A DNA stretch of 64,000 bases from assembly GCA_002633005.1 (NCBI GenBank), contig NMRA01000150.1, forward strand, positions 740,053-804,052, given 5' to 3'. Positions 54,880-64,000 of the stretch are shown here, piece by piece; the first letter of the stretch is position 1, and each line of letters starts with the position of its first letter. Made by a program: the position numbers and the translations under genes. The stretch is from Phoronis australis. Lineage: Eukaryota; Phoronida; Phoronidae. The notes beneath the pieces are model-generated. The model saw only the letters and a list, made by a program, of their open reading frames with translations. It was not told where the DNA came from and searched no databases.

Positions 54880-54986
54880 AGCCAGAGAAGCCGGTTGACG
54901 TCCAGAACATCACTAGGTCTGACACGTCCTTGGGTTTCCAATGGAAGGAGCCAGTGAACACAAGGGGCGAAATAAGTGGATACAAG
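54880..54986 (+). CDS. FN3 domain 3, first exon
   Basis: After AATTATGTTAG the exon encodes PEKPVDVQNITRSDTSLGFQ, WKEPVNTRGEISGYK and ends phase 0 at a GTATGA donor. P..P..V....I...TSL...W..P...G.I.GYK is the first half of an FN3 domain. Confidence 0.85.
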
Positions 54987-55355
54987 GTATGATATTTGCA
55001 TGGTTGTCAACCATCAGAGTACATATCACAGCGACGTTGAAATTTGATGAGCAGATCGCTAGATGGCGGTAGAGTATTTTGCGTGCAATGGTAAAACACC
55101 ACCTACAGTTCATATTCCACTTGGATGGAGATTTTGAAGCAGAGGAATTTCATCACTTAAAAAATTGCTATTTAAATGGTATCTTGGTCACCTGAATTTG
55201 AAATTAGGTAATTTAAATGAAGTCGGTCGCATGTTTTTAAGACTTTGAGAGCACAGTTAAATACAAATCAACTTTTAATGGTGTTATATTTAGAATATTC
55301 CCTATTAGCGTTCATAACAGCAGTGTCAGTGACAGTAATGGTGTCATGTTTTTAG

Positions 55356-55557
55356 ATATCCTGTCGGTTTAAACAGTCTCTCCTAGCAACAGATGGCACT
55401 TCAGTCAGTAAACAGTTGGGTGTATCGTTGGTGGGTACCATTAAAGGTCTCCTTAAGGCGTCACTCTACGAATGCACAGTGACTGGCAGGACTTCTGCGG
55501 GATATGGTGATCCCAGTGATGCTTTGTTGGTGTGGACAGCGCCACCTAGAGCCAGTG
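55356..55557 (+). CDS. FN3 domain 3, last exon
   Basis: Phase 0 start after TGTTTTTAG; reads ISCRFKQSLLATDGTSVSKQ, IKGLLKASLYECTVTGRTSA, GYGDPSDALLVWTAPPRAS. L....Y.C.V.G.TSAGYG.PS is the F-G strand end of FN3 as in receptor phosphatases. Ends phase 1 at GTAAAC. Confidence 0.85.
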
Positions 55558-55894
55558 GTAAACTTTACTTAGTGTGTCACTTCTTTCAATACTTTAGGGA
55601 ATATCTATGTAAACATTGTGAGTGAGAAGATGTGTTTTACAGGGAACAAAGTCGTCTTGAAATTGCAAATTGTGGAAAACTAATACCAGCTCTACCAACT
55701 CTGCAGGTGCACTCATAAATATTAGTTGCTTTGCTGGAAAACATGACTAAGGGACATGATTAACTGACTTCACCGACTCTCAAACACGGTCCTCAGACCA
55801 CCATACAGGGCTCACTGACTGCCCTACATGTTACCTGGACATGAAATTTTTTAAGTACATCAATCGTGTTTTGGGAGTCTGGCATTATGCTTGG

Positions 55895-56005
55895 TAGTCA
55901 GTATGCTGCAGTTGGTGAGCTGTGTTTGGCAGTGGGTGAGCTGTGTTTGGCAGTTGGTGAGCTGTCTGACAGTTGGTGAGCTGTTTGACAGTTGGTGAGC
56001 TGTGT
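55895..56005. repeat. minisatellite GTTGGTGAGCTGTGTTTGGC
   Basis: Five imperfect copies of a 16-21-base unit centred on GTTGGTGAGCTGT. Intronic. Confidence 0.85.
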
Positions 56006-56138
56006 TTATCGAGTCTGAAATCCGTAGTTAAAGGAGAAGAATCTAGGGTCATAAATGTGGCAGTCTGAACCTATCCTAATAGCTTGAATTTAGAATTTTT
56101 CTTTGATTACACGTGACCTTTGGTTGTTTGTTTTGCAG

Positions 56139-56253
56139 ATTTAACTGAACTCCTTAAACTACCGCGTGTCAAAACACTGGAGACGGAAGCTACTGATACC
56201 ACGGTAACAGTGAAGTTGTTGCCAGCGGCAGCACCACCTTCTCTTACTCCAAG
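56139..56253 (+). CDS. receptor juxtamembrane exon, first part
   Basis: After TTGTTTTGCAG the exon encodes LTELLKLPRVKTLETEATDT, TVTVKLLPAAAPPSLTPR and ends phase 2 at AG|GTAAAC. The L..P.....T.TTVTV.L.P layout matches the start of the FN3-like membrane-proximal domain of receptor tyrosine phosphatases. Confidence 0.75.
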
Positions 56254-56289
56254 GTAAACCTAGTGTAGAGTCTACTGTGTCTGGCATGC

Positions 56290-56330
56290 GCTCATTTCAC
56301 ATTATCATACATTATCATACATTATCATAC
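56290..56330. repeat. microsatellite (ATTATCATAC)n
   Basis: Four copies of ATTATCATAC in the intron just after the exon. Confidence 0.9.
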
Positions 56331-56668
56331 ATTATCTGTGGTATTCATAGTGGTGTACTTAATTTGACTAAAAAAGGGGGTGCTTCAAGTCGTGTATGTG
56401 AGAACATTTATGAAACACCAAAATTAAGCGGTGTACTTTCAGTTGAATATGTCACACAGGTACGGTAAGTATTTAAATTATGCAATCCTTTGAAGTTTAC
56501 TCATATTATGATTTCTGCAAGGAAAATGGAAAGTAATCTTTGTATCTGTGTTTGCAGGACAGTTAACTGGAATTAAATTTGAAATTTTCAAGCTGATTGG
56601 TTAATTACTGTGTCTTTCTAAATACCATTTAGATATTGTAAAATAAATGGTCGACAATGGTAGTTTAC

Positions 56669-56691
56669 CGTAAACGTTCGGGTTAACGCCC
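56669..56691 (+). repeat. left TIR of 2.3-kb element
   Basis: CGTAAACGTTCGGGTTAACG followed by CCC; perfect inverted match to 58,987-59,009. Confidence 0.9.
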
Positions 56692-58986
56692 ATGTACAGT
56701 TAACCGCCCACCCCCTACTTTAGGTGGATTTTCGATTTAACCACCCACTGCTCGGTTAAGCACCCCCCTGCGATTTTTTAAGATTTCCAGTTAAGCGCCC
56801 ACCTCTCGGTTAAGCGCCCATACCCGACTTTTAAAGAATGAAGATTTAGCGCCCAGTGCTAAGGAAACGCGCGATTCCCCGACTTTTAGAAAAAGATCGA
56901 TGATCACAATGAGTGCAACGACGCCGGGCTTCCGAAACGGTGGTTTAGCAATTTGAATTACCATTCAAGTAAAGAGTTATTGCCTTGGGTCATGGACTCA
57001 CTTCAAAATATAATACTTGAACGTTTTTGTCACTTTATTTTCTTCCCATGTTTGCAAAGTTTAAAAACGCCGCTGGTGTCAAAACCTCCGCTTTCAGCGA
57101 CTTCGTCTTCCGCGCTGAGTTTCCATCTGCAGTGCACTAGATAAAACATATATTCGAAAAAATCAGGCCAGAGAAATGTGACAGTGGTTTTGCCAACCCT
57201 CCAAATTCTATTAAGCTCTCGTATTTTGAACAAATCTCACAACTCACGGAAAGATGTCAAATTCTCAATATTTTGATGAATGTAAGAGCCGGGTTACATA
57301 GGATGTGTGGCGACCTAAGGGACAGTACAAGTGCCTTACTGGGTTACCAATTTCGTTGCTGCCTATCAATTTCTGAATTCAAAGGTTGGTAATAATGTAC
57401 GTTTGTGTATGATCTTGAGGTAATAAAAAACTGTTAGTCAAATTTTGTTTTTCGCTTATTGCATCTCAGTCAAACTGGCGTTAGCAGATTTAACTAATGT
57501 CGCTGGCTGTTCTTTACTATTTCTTGCGTCAGCCCCCACGTATAAGCGTGACTGTGTGAATTATCGTTTCCACATCCTCTTTTTTGCCATCCAGAATAAT
57601 TTTGTTTATACATTGGCCAGTTTCAGCCTGAACAAAAATTCTTACCATTCGAGTCTGAAATATCTACGATGTAGACTGACTGAAAATTGGCGATAGTGGG
57701 TAGAAGATGCAAGCAACTAGCTATGGGCTTCGGCTTAGGGAGCATCGAGCTGGGAAATATAGGAATAGACTTGACATCGCAGTTTTGCGGAACATTGGCA
57801 ATGGAGGAACATCATAAAGAACTGGGTCTTTTGTAACAACAGCTTAAAAGTACAGTCATGCCTGTTTTTATTACTTAGGACTGTCGCTATTCTCTTTGGT
57901 GACTTTGTAGTGGTGCACGTGCGCAAGTTCCCACACTTTGGAGTGCATGTTACCTTGACACCAACGTGATTGACAGGTGACTCACACGTATGCCCTACGT
58001 GTGTGCTGAATACCGCCGCTATCTTTGGCCATAAAAAACAGATGCATATCGAAAGAGGCCATTATATTACTTGACTGCATTTCCAAGTCACGATTGTCAG
58101 CCAACTGAGACATTGCACACTAACAGCGGGACCGAACAGTGCCACAGTGCGATATTGCAAGTGATATAAATAGGATAGTCTGGACATCTTGCATGAAAAA
58201 TAAATGTTTTTCCATCACGAAGTTTGGCAAGGTGATCGTTTAAGAATGAATTGAAACATGGCTGTTTTGTGGCGTTTTATCACATATTTGTCTTACGCCT
58301 ACTTCTTTGCCAAGCATGTTTGGCGCAACGGCAAGTGAGCAATGCCGGGCGGTCGAGATAAAACAGCTAGCCGCAGAACCATACGCTGAAATGTCGTCTA
58401 TAAACATCCCAAACACAAAAAACATCTGAATTAACTTTTTCAAACTTTTATTACAACTGATTTTAAAACTGCTCTCTGACTATGAACTTGTCAGCTAGTA
58501 CGAGACTAACCATAAATTTGATGTCTGCTGAGTCGACCTCTGCAACACGTGAAGCTTGCACGCGCGCACTTTAGCAAGGTCACATCTTGAAATAGTTGCA
58601 ATCCAAGTAGGGGCTGCGTGGTCAGTGGTTGTCTGCACTCTGCAGGGCAAAGTAACAAGACCGCAGGACGGCACGGGCCTAGTACTCAGCAATTCTGTAA
58701 ATTTAATAGTGAATAACTAATCTGAGGGCAAGAGAATCTTTGTTGGGATCATCCGCTGTTATGACATTTTTCCCCGTCATGTGACGATAACGCTCTTTGT
58801 AAAGGGCTACGCGTTCCGAGTGCATATATGGTGTGGGGACTTAGATCATGAGGTAAGATTAACCGCCCAGGGCTGTTGCCTGCCATAATGATAAGCGCCC
58901 ATGATCGGTTAATTCCCACCCTGGATTTCTTGAAATTTCACATTTAAGCACCCCCGATTTTTTGGGTTTACCAATTTAACCGCCCA

Positions 58987-59009
58987 GGGCGTTAACCCGA
59001 ACGTTTACG
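58987..59009 (-). repeat. right TIR of 2.3-kb element
   Basis: Plus-strand GGGCGTTAACCCGAACGTTT then ACG, the reverse complement of the left TIR. Confidence 0.9.
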
Positions 59010-59022
59010 CTAATATAACAAC

Positions 59023-59490
59023 GACTTCAGTGTGGGCTGGTACATGTATATTGGTCTCAGTGTGGTCTGGTACATGTACATCGGTCTCAGTGTGGACTGG
59101 TAAATGTACATTGGTCTCAATGTGGACTGGTACACGTACATTGATCTCAGTGTGGATTGGTACATGTACATTGGTCTCAGTGTGGACTGGTACATGTACA
59201 TTGGTCTCAGTGTGGACTGGTGCATGTACATTGGTCTCAGTGTGGACTGGTACAATGTACATTGGTCTCAGTGTGGATTGGTACATGTACATTGGTCTCA
59301 GTGTGGACTGGTACAATGTACATTGGTCTCAGTGTGGTTTGGTACATGTACATTGGTCTCAGTGTGGACTGGTACATGTACATTGGTCTCAGTGTGGACT
59401 GGTACTTGTACATTGGTCTCAGTGTGGACTGGTACATGTACATTGGTCTCGGTGTGGACCGGTACATGTTTTAGTTTTAGTGTTGGCTGG
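59023..59490. repeat. minisatellite, 30-bp unit x about 15
   Basis: Units of TTGGTCTCAGTGTGGACTGG followed by TACATGTACA. Most units are 30 bases and two are 31 (TACAATGTACA). Because 30 is divisible by three, several frames on both strands stay open; these are not genes. It starts 14 bases after the right TIR of the adjacent element. Confidence 0.95.
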
Positions 59491-59658
59491 TGTATGCACC
59501 TATGTAAGTTGACACTTGTGAGAACCTCGGCATAATCATGTGACCTTGATCAAAACTTTGGAGCCAACATCATGCAATCCAATTAGTTTTTATGACTCTC
59601 ATATCAGTTGCTTTCTTAGAAGGAATAAATTTTAATGGTCATACTTTTGATGTTTCAG

Positions 59659-59938
59659 TCACTATATCCTCGTAGTAGAAACAAAGTCTGTCAGAAGAAA
59701 ACGAGACACCAGTCCTTGTCGCTCTCAAGTGAACCCAGCTCTTGTTACTTATGCAGACTCTCAATCACAGGGATTATCTTGTTACGTAGCCGCTTTATTA
59801 AACCCCAGTGAGGTATCCTCAGATGGAACCAAGTTTGTCATTGGTGATGGTAAAACATACAATGGGTATGTGAACAGACCACTGGAGAAAGGTGAAAGTT
59901 ACGATGTCTACTATGGAGCAACAGTGAATGTGGACGGG
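59659..59938 (+). CDS. receptor juxtamembrane exon with furin-like site
   Basis: After TGTTTCAG, phase 2 in. Encodes HYILVVETKS, VRRKRDTSPC, then LSCYVAALLNPSEVSSDGTK, FVIGDGKTYNGYVNRPLEKG and ESYDVYYGATVNVDG. Y.AA.L.P......F.IGDGKTY.GY.N.PL..G.SYDVYYGA is the signature of the extracellular membrane-proximal domain of receptor-type tyrosine phosphatases. RRKR|D fits a furin cleavage site, as in RPTPs processed into two non-covalent subunits. Donor placed at GGG|GTGTGT (phase 0), which does not match the phase-1 start of the next exon found, so a small exon may be missing. Confidence 0.8.
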
Positions 59939-62267
59939 GTGTGTGCTTGGATTGTTACTTAATTATTTCTCAATTACTTAAAGGGATTTTGGTGAAAGTT
60001 CACTCAGAGGTATATGGTGGGGATACGCTCGCACCTCATGGACAGTTACTATGGAAGCATGCCATTGACCATTTTAGTTTTGAAAAAGATGTTTCTCAGT
60101 GTTGACTGTGGACAAAGCAGCTTTTCAGAGTTTGAACAAACTTAACACAAAAGTACTATGAATGTAGGCCTGTATACGAGATGCACTTACTACTTTGACA
60201 TTATTGCTCTGCTTGTACTGCATTGGTCAGTTTCATTCCTTTCTTAGATTGGTGGCCATTCACCAGCTATTTGACTTGTTCTCAAGGTGTTTGTATTAGT
60301 TCTNCATCCTACGGCCAGGTGTTAGGGGAATCTTTATTTACATTTACATTACTCGAATAATGATTGTCAATGTACAACTTCTGCCCTGACGGTGCTGTGA
60401 CCAAAGCGGAACCTGAATTCGCGGCCCCCGACGAGTAAGTAGATTTGCAGTCTCGTGGCTAATTCACCATAATAATCAGGTGCACATTACTTTGGCTCAC
60501 TAGTATAGCATTTTCTTGACTGGAAGTTTAGTTTCCACTGAACTTTGGCTGGTTTATGTTCGTGATGTCTGATCAGTTTCTGAGCCACTGGCCAGGATAA
60601 CGAGTCAATCCGGCCGGCCGCGACAGGCCTGATCGGGCTCCGAGCCATGGGCCAGGTGAACAAGCGTTTTGTGTTTAGAACTCAAAAAATCACAAGTCTA
60701 AACAACACTGATATAGGTTCTTCTGTCTGTATCTCACGGAAAATACTTCGAAATTATCTCTGAACAGACCCCAAACTCCTGCTATGGACCTTATTGGCCT
60801 GCCAAACTTTGTAGGCTACGGTGTGTCCAAATATCAATAAATCCATAAGAGCGAAATAAAACAACACGTTTTTATAAGAACTCTGTGTATTTTTAAGGGT
60901 TTTGCATCGAAGTTTGATGATTTTTTGGTGTTAAACAATGACTTCAAGCGATAAGCTGACACCAGTAACCCATGTTGTGAACTGCTGATCAGACTGCGTG
61001 TGAAACCGATGACATCATTGGATAATTTCAACACCTCCGTCTGCCGTCAGATGTCCGGTAACGCAATCGTATGTGTCGTTATGGAGTAGAACTACTCGAT
61101 CTAAATTGATACAAATTAGGTTGTTTTTTGGGTGGCATGCTCCTTTAAATAATGCTGCATGGAATAGTTTATACCTTCATGGCAATTTTGAAAGAGGGGC
61201 ATATTCTGCTAGCCTTTCGCTAAAAGTGTTCTAAAACCTTGGTTTACCGACCTCTGATTTTCTGGATTATGCCAACATTAAAATTCAAATTTGCAACATT
61301 TTCATTTCCGCCATCATTATGCTATGGAAACAAGCAAAAATTGGCAACAATCCATACAAGCAACAAAGAATATGTCGTAGCATCACCTAGCCTTGGTGGA
61401 AAGCTGTATACTGTATTGGCTCTAATAAACGCCTCGGACGCTTAGAGAAATTCATTTCACGGGGAGGGGACGCTTATTGTAGCCTAAGGCAGTTGAAACC
61501 CAGTTTTCGAAACGGGTAATATCAGAAGCTAGGATTCATCAAATGTACACTCTGTGACGTATTTGTAGCCTATGACAGTCTTTCTACAAAACTGTGGTGC
61601 ATTGATATCAAACTCCGTTGTTAAATAACGATCATTTTTCAAAAAATTGTGCTGAAATCCCAGGGTGAAAACTTGCCGACTGATATGTCGCTGAATCATG
61701 AAGGAAGACTTGAATTCTTGAATAAAAATATAGTTTCGACTCGACAAATTACCTGAAATCCTCCTGATGTATTACAATTTTTAAGTTCATGCGGAGGTCA
61801 GATTAATTGCGATTAAGTCCAAATCTGCGCTACATCGTAACCCACAACATGAGAAAAATCTCAGGATGCTGAACACACATGTTGTTGTCACGTGACGTTT
61901 GTTTTGAAGTTCGTCTGCGTGTGAGAGTGAGTGAGCGATGACAGACCAACATTTTTTCTCCTTTTCAAATATTACACTCAAAACTACGTAACGCTCTCCA
62001 TAAAAAGTACGGTCATCTAGGCTAGATTGTAATCAGCTGATTGTATCTGCATGAGCGAAGCCAATTATCCTCGCTTGTGACTCAATGAATAGAGCAGCTA
62101 GGCAGGATCCCTTTGTTCGTGAGCTGAGCGCGACACAGCCAATTAACGGTGGATAAATATGGTCTAGTTGAATCGGTCAAACCCCACAGTTTTCCCTGAT
62201 CAGTGGGGTTTGACGTCATCTCGTTTTGTGGGAATGTTTATGACATGCAAGTGTATTGTTCTTTCAG
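59939..62267. other. intron; possible missing exon
   Basis: No exon recognised, although the phase mismatch between 59,938 (phase 0) and 62,342 (phase 1) predicts one. One N at 60,304. The frame at 61,239-61,445 has no clear splice context. Confidence 0.4.
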
Positions 62268-62320
62268 TCCAGCAGTTTATAGACACTGGTGCTATTGATC
62301 TGTGGAACACCACCTGTTTA
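62268..62320 (+). repeat. partial duplicate of the transmembrane exon start
   Basis: GTATTGTTCTTTCAG followed by TCCAGCAGTTTATAGACACT and GGTGCTATTG closely repeats the true acceptor and exon start 74 bases downstream (GTATTGTTCTTTCAG, CCAAACAGTTCACAGACGTT, GGTGCCATTG). The copy then diverges and lacks the hydrophobic segment. Confidence 0.8.
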
Positions 62321-62341
62321 CCAAGTGTATTGTTCTTTCAG

Positions 62342-62432
62342 CCAAACAGTTCACAGACGTTGGTGCCATTGGTGGGTCTGTTGGTTCTGTAGTGGTCATT
62401 CTGGTTGTGGTCATTGTGGTCATCATTGTTAT
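62342..62432 (+). CDS. transmembrane helix exon
   Basis: After TGTTCTTTCAG in phase 1 the exon reads KQFTDVGAIGGSVGSVVVIL and continues VVVIVVIIVM; a 20-plus-residue run of Val/Ile/Leu/Gly is a single-pass membrane helix. Donor AT|GTAAGT (phase 2). It separates the lectin/kringle/FN3 ectodomain from the cytoplasmic part, type I topology. Confidence 0.85.
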
Positions 62433-62734
62433 GTAAGTATCACTTATGAATTCTGGACCAGATAAAATCAGCCCTGAGCTTGGCAATTGTGTCTTGTGCA
62501 TAAAACTTATGTAAACGAAGGAGGTATTTCTAGCTGTATCATCATTGGCTACAGTGCTGTAGTGGGCAAAGCATTAATGGAATGTATGTCAGGTAGTCAC
62601 CCGGTGCATATGAGGGCAAACGTGGCGTGTAAAGTTGATTTTCACATCTTTGTAACTGGATTTGCAGTTGTTATCAAGACTGTGTTGTCAAAACATTTGA
62701 TATAATGCTGATTACAAAATGAATCTGTATTTAG

Positions 62735-62799
62735 ACGTCGTCAAAGACAAAACAGACCACGACGACATGCCAAGAAGAATGGCGCCACTGATGGATCAG
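62735..62799 (+). CDS. basic stop-transfer exon
   Basis: Begins phase 2 after GTATTTAG, reads RRRQRQNRPRRHAKKNGATD and ends phase 1 at GTAAAA. The dense Arg/Lys run directly after the membrane helix is a stop-transfer sequence and fixes the cytoplasmic side. Confidence 0.8.
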
Positions 62800-63524
62800 G
62801 TAAAAGGTTTCTATATGTGAGCAGGGTGGAATGTTGATATTGAAAGCTTTAGGAACGATATCATACATTATACTACTTACCATTGTGAGAGCACGGAACT
62901 TTCCTTGCGGTCTGGTATAGTGTACCAGACGTGCACATGCTGCTGAGAAGGGCCCATTGCACTGATCATCTAGAACCATTTTTACGCTTTATTAATGTAG
63001 AGTTAAAAACTGAGCTGTGGAGCTAGAGACCTGACTCAAGGGGTCTAGCAGTGTGGCCTAGTGGGACTCAAGGGGTCTAGCAGTGTGGCCTAGTGGGACT
63101 CAAGCAGTCGATTTCATAAAGGTGGTTTAACAAAACCAGGTTTAAGACTTAACCCTGGTCTTCCTAAACCTGGTCTAATTTTAGACCTAACTTGCATTTC
63201 ACCAACATGGTTTAAGAGTCTGAAAGCCTGGTTTTGCTAGACCAGGGAACTGGTTCAGTAGAACCAGGTTTAAAGTAGTCAAAGGCACCCCACTGTGTCG
63301 AGGTGGGTAAACCCAACAAAGAAACGTGGGTATAGAATGGCATACACCAGTAGAATCAGTGCAGACATTTACGACAAAGGTCTAAAAGCTTTTCTCATGA
63401 GGAAAAATGTAATTTGTGTGCCCAACACACACTCATTAAAGAACATGCTCACCATTAGATGTAACATGATAAATGCCCAAATTTATTTCTGTGTCATTTT
63501 AGTTTTTATTTTTCGCGGCCAAAG
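62800..63524. other. intron with short repeats
   Basis: Contains a 33-base direct repeat (GACTCAAGGGGTCTAGCAGT...) at about 63,033-63,106 and a palindrome-rich stretch at 63,115-63,285 built from AAACCAGGTTTAA and its complement, probably a small DNA-transposon remnant. Confidence 0.5.
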
Positions 63525-63701
63525 GGGGGGGGCAAGACCCCTTCCCGGCAACATTTGGTTCGGAGAACAGTGGAGGTGGAACTCAGTCAGAAGAATCAGA
63601 AGATGCTGTCTTCAGTCAAATCCGTAGTGCTTACGACGATGACGCCCTGCTCGACCAGTCGTATTCTGAGGAATCCGCAGGACACACTCCAGCACGTACT
63701 G
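63525..63701 (+). CDS. cytoplasmic acidic exon (last seen)
   Basis: With an acceptor at CGGCCAAAG, phase 1, the frame reads CAAGAC onward as QDPFPATFGSENSGGGTQSE, ESEDAVFSQIRSAYDDDALL, DQSYSEESAGHTPARTG, a Ser/Glu/Asp-rich linker typical of the segment between membrane and phosphatase domain. The proposed donor G|GTCTAC is weak and the frame stays open into the adjacent repeat, so the 3' limit is uncertain. No phosphatase signature lies in the window. Confidence 0.6.
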
Positions 63702-63711
63702 GTCTACGCAT

Positions 63712-63867
63712 AGGCGGATCCAGGGGGGTCAAGGGGTCCGGAGCCCCCTTTTTCCCTTGATTTTAATGATGTCAAATCTATAATTTTCAAATTGTTGACT
63801 TGGTCCCCCCTTCCAAAAAGTCCTTGACCGTCCCCTCTCCTTTAAAAAATCCTGGATCCGCCCCTGT
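63712..63867. repeat. MITE-like inverted repeat GGCGGATCCAGG
   Basis: GGCGGATCCAGGGGGGTCAA at the left and, inverted, CCTGGATCCGCC at the right (ending about 63,867), with TTGACTTGG/CCTTGACCG blocks between. Small terminal inverted repeats and no coding capacity indicate a miniature transposon. It begins 10 bases after the predicted exon end. Confidence 0.7.
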
Positions 63868-64000
63868 TACGTTTGATCTCGTGTCGTAGTAAACCTGAAT
63901 AATGAAAATAGTCCATTTTCGCTCTAAAACTGCGTCGTAATTGCACACCGCGGCATCGTTCAGTTGTACCTATACCATGCAAGTCTGACATATTTAACAG

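Larger units (their letters stand above)
56669..59009. mobile_element. 2.3-kb TIR element, non-autonomous
   Basis: Bounded by 23-bp perfect inverted repeats. Just inside each end lie clusters of related sites such as GGTTAAGCGCCCA, GGTTAAGCACCCC and TTAACCGCCCA. The interior has no recognisable protein; frames at 57,445-57,696 and 58,240-58,692 lack domains. Target duplication not clear. It occupies the intron between the juxtamembrane exons and directly abuts a minisatellite on its right. A diverged end of the same family is at about 6,890-7,045. Confidence 0.75.

Noticed and set aside
59005-59535. Long overlapping ORFs on both strands (up to 160 codons)
   Set aside because: Translation of a 30-bp minisatellite; no sequence other than the repeat.

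Overview
This is a eukaryotic (animal) genomic window: AT-rich, with long introns, GT/AG splice sites, minisatellites, LTR- and DNA-transposon debris and three runs of N. The domain content (F-type lectin, kringle, fibronectin III, receptor-phosphatase-like juxtamembrane region) suggests a marine invertebrate deuterostome (hemichordate, echinoderm or lancelet type). That is an inference, and the species cannot be read from the sequence.

From about 9 kb to the right edge, one large multi-exon gene runs on the + strand. Its exons, almost all bounded by phase-1 introns, encode in order: F-type lectin (FTP) domain 1 (9.05 and 22.07 kb), FTP domain 2 (26.6 and 30.4 kb), a kringle (37.96 kb), FTP domain 3 (38.5 and 39.1 kb), a beta-rich module (40.65 and 43.0 kb), a second module (45.95 kb), three FN3 domains (47.4-55.6 kb), a receptor-phosphatase-type juxtamembrane region with a furin-like RRKR site (56.1 and 59.66 kb), a transmembrane helix (62.34 kb) and a basic then acidic cytoplasmic start (62.7 and 63.5 kb). 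The signal-peptide exon and any catalytic domain are not visible; a receptor tyrosine phosphatase is the best guess.

The first two FTP domains sit in a tandem segmental duplication (unit 1 about 7.92-25.28 kb, unit 2 about 25.28-33.15 kb). Their exons differ far more than the immediately flanking introns, and the fucose-binding signature is complete only in domain 1.

Unit 1 has been invaded by two terminal-inverted-repeat elements. One (19,305-20,992) has TTAA target duplications, about 158-bp inverted repeats and a THAP ORF, which fits the Kolobok superfamily; unit 2 supplies its exact empty site. The other (9,770-18,713) is about 8.9 kb with 23-bp inverted repeats. Both carry a THAP-coding piece on + and, convergently on -, a gene with the cysteine pattern of the P2X7 C-terminal 'ballast' domain. 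This repeated THAP/ballast pairing is the most interesting signal in the window.

Other content: a decayed Ty3/Gypsy element on + (2.3-5.5 kb), another on - (49-51.3 kb), a retroelement RNase H ORF (34.7-35.4 kb), a 2.3-kb TIR element (56.67-59.01 kb), CTAG-box repeat arrays resembling CTCF sites (41-45 kb), several minisatellites, and small-scale duplications of splice sites at three places in the receptor gene.
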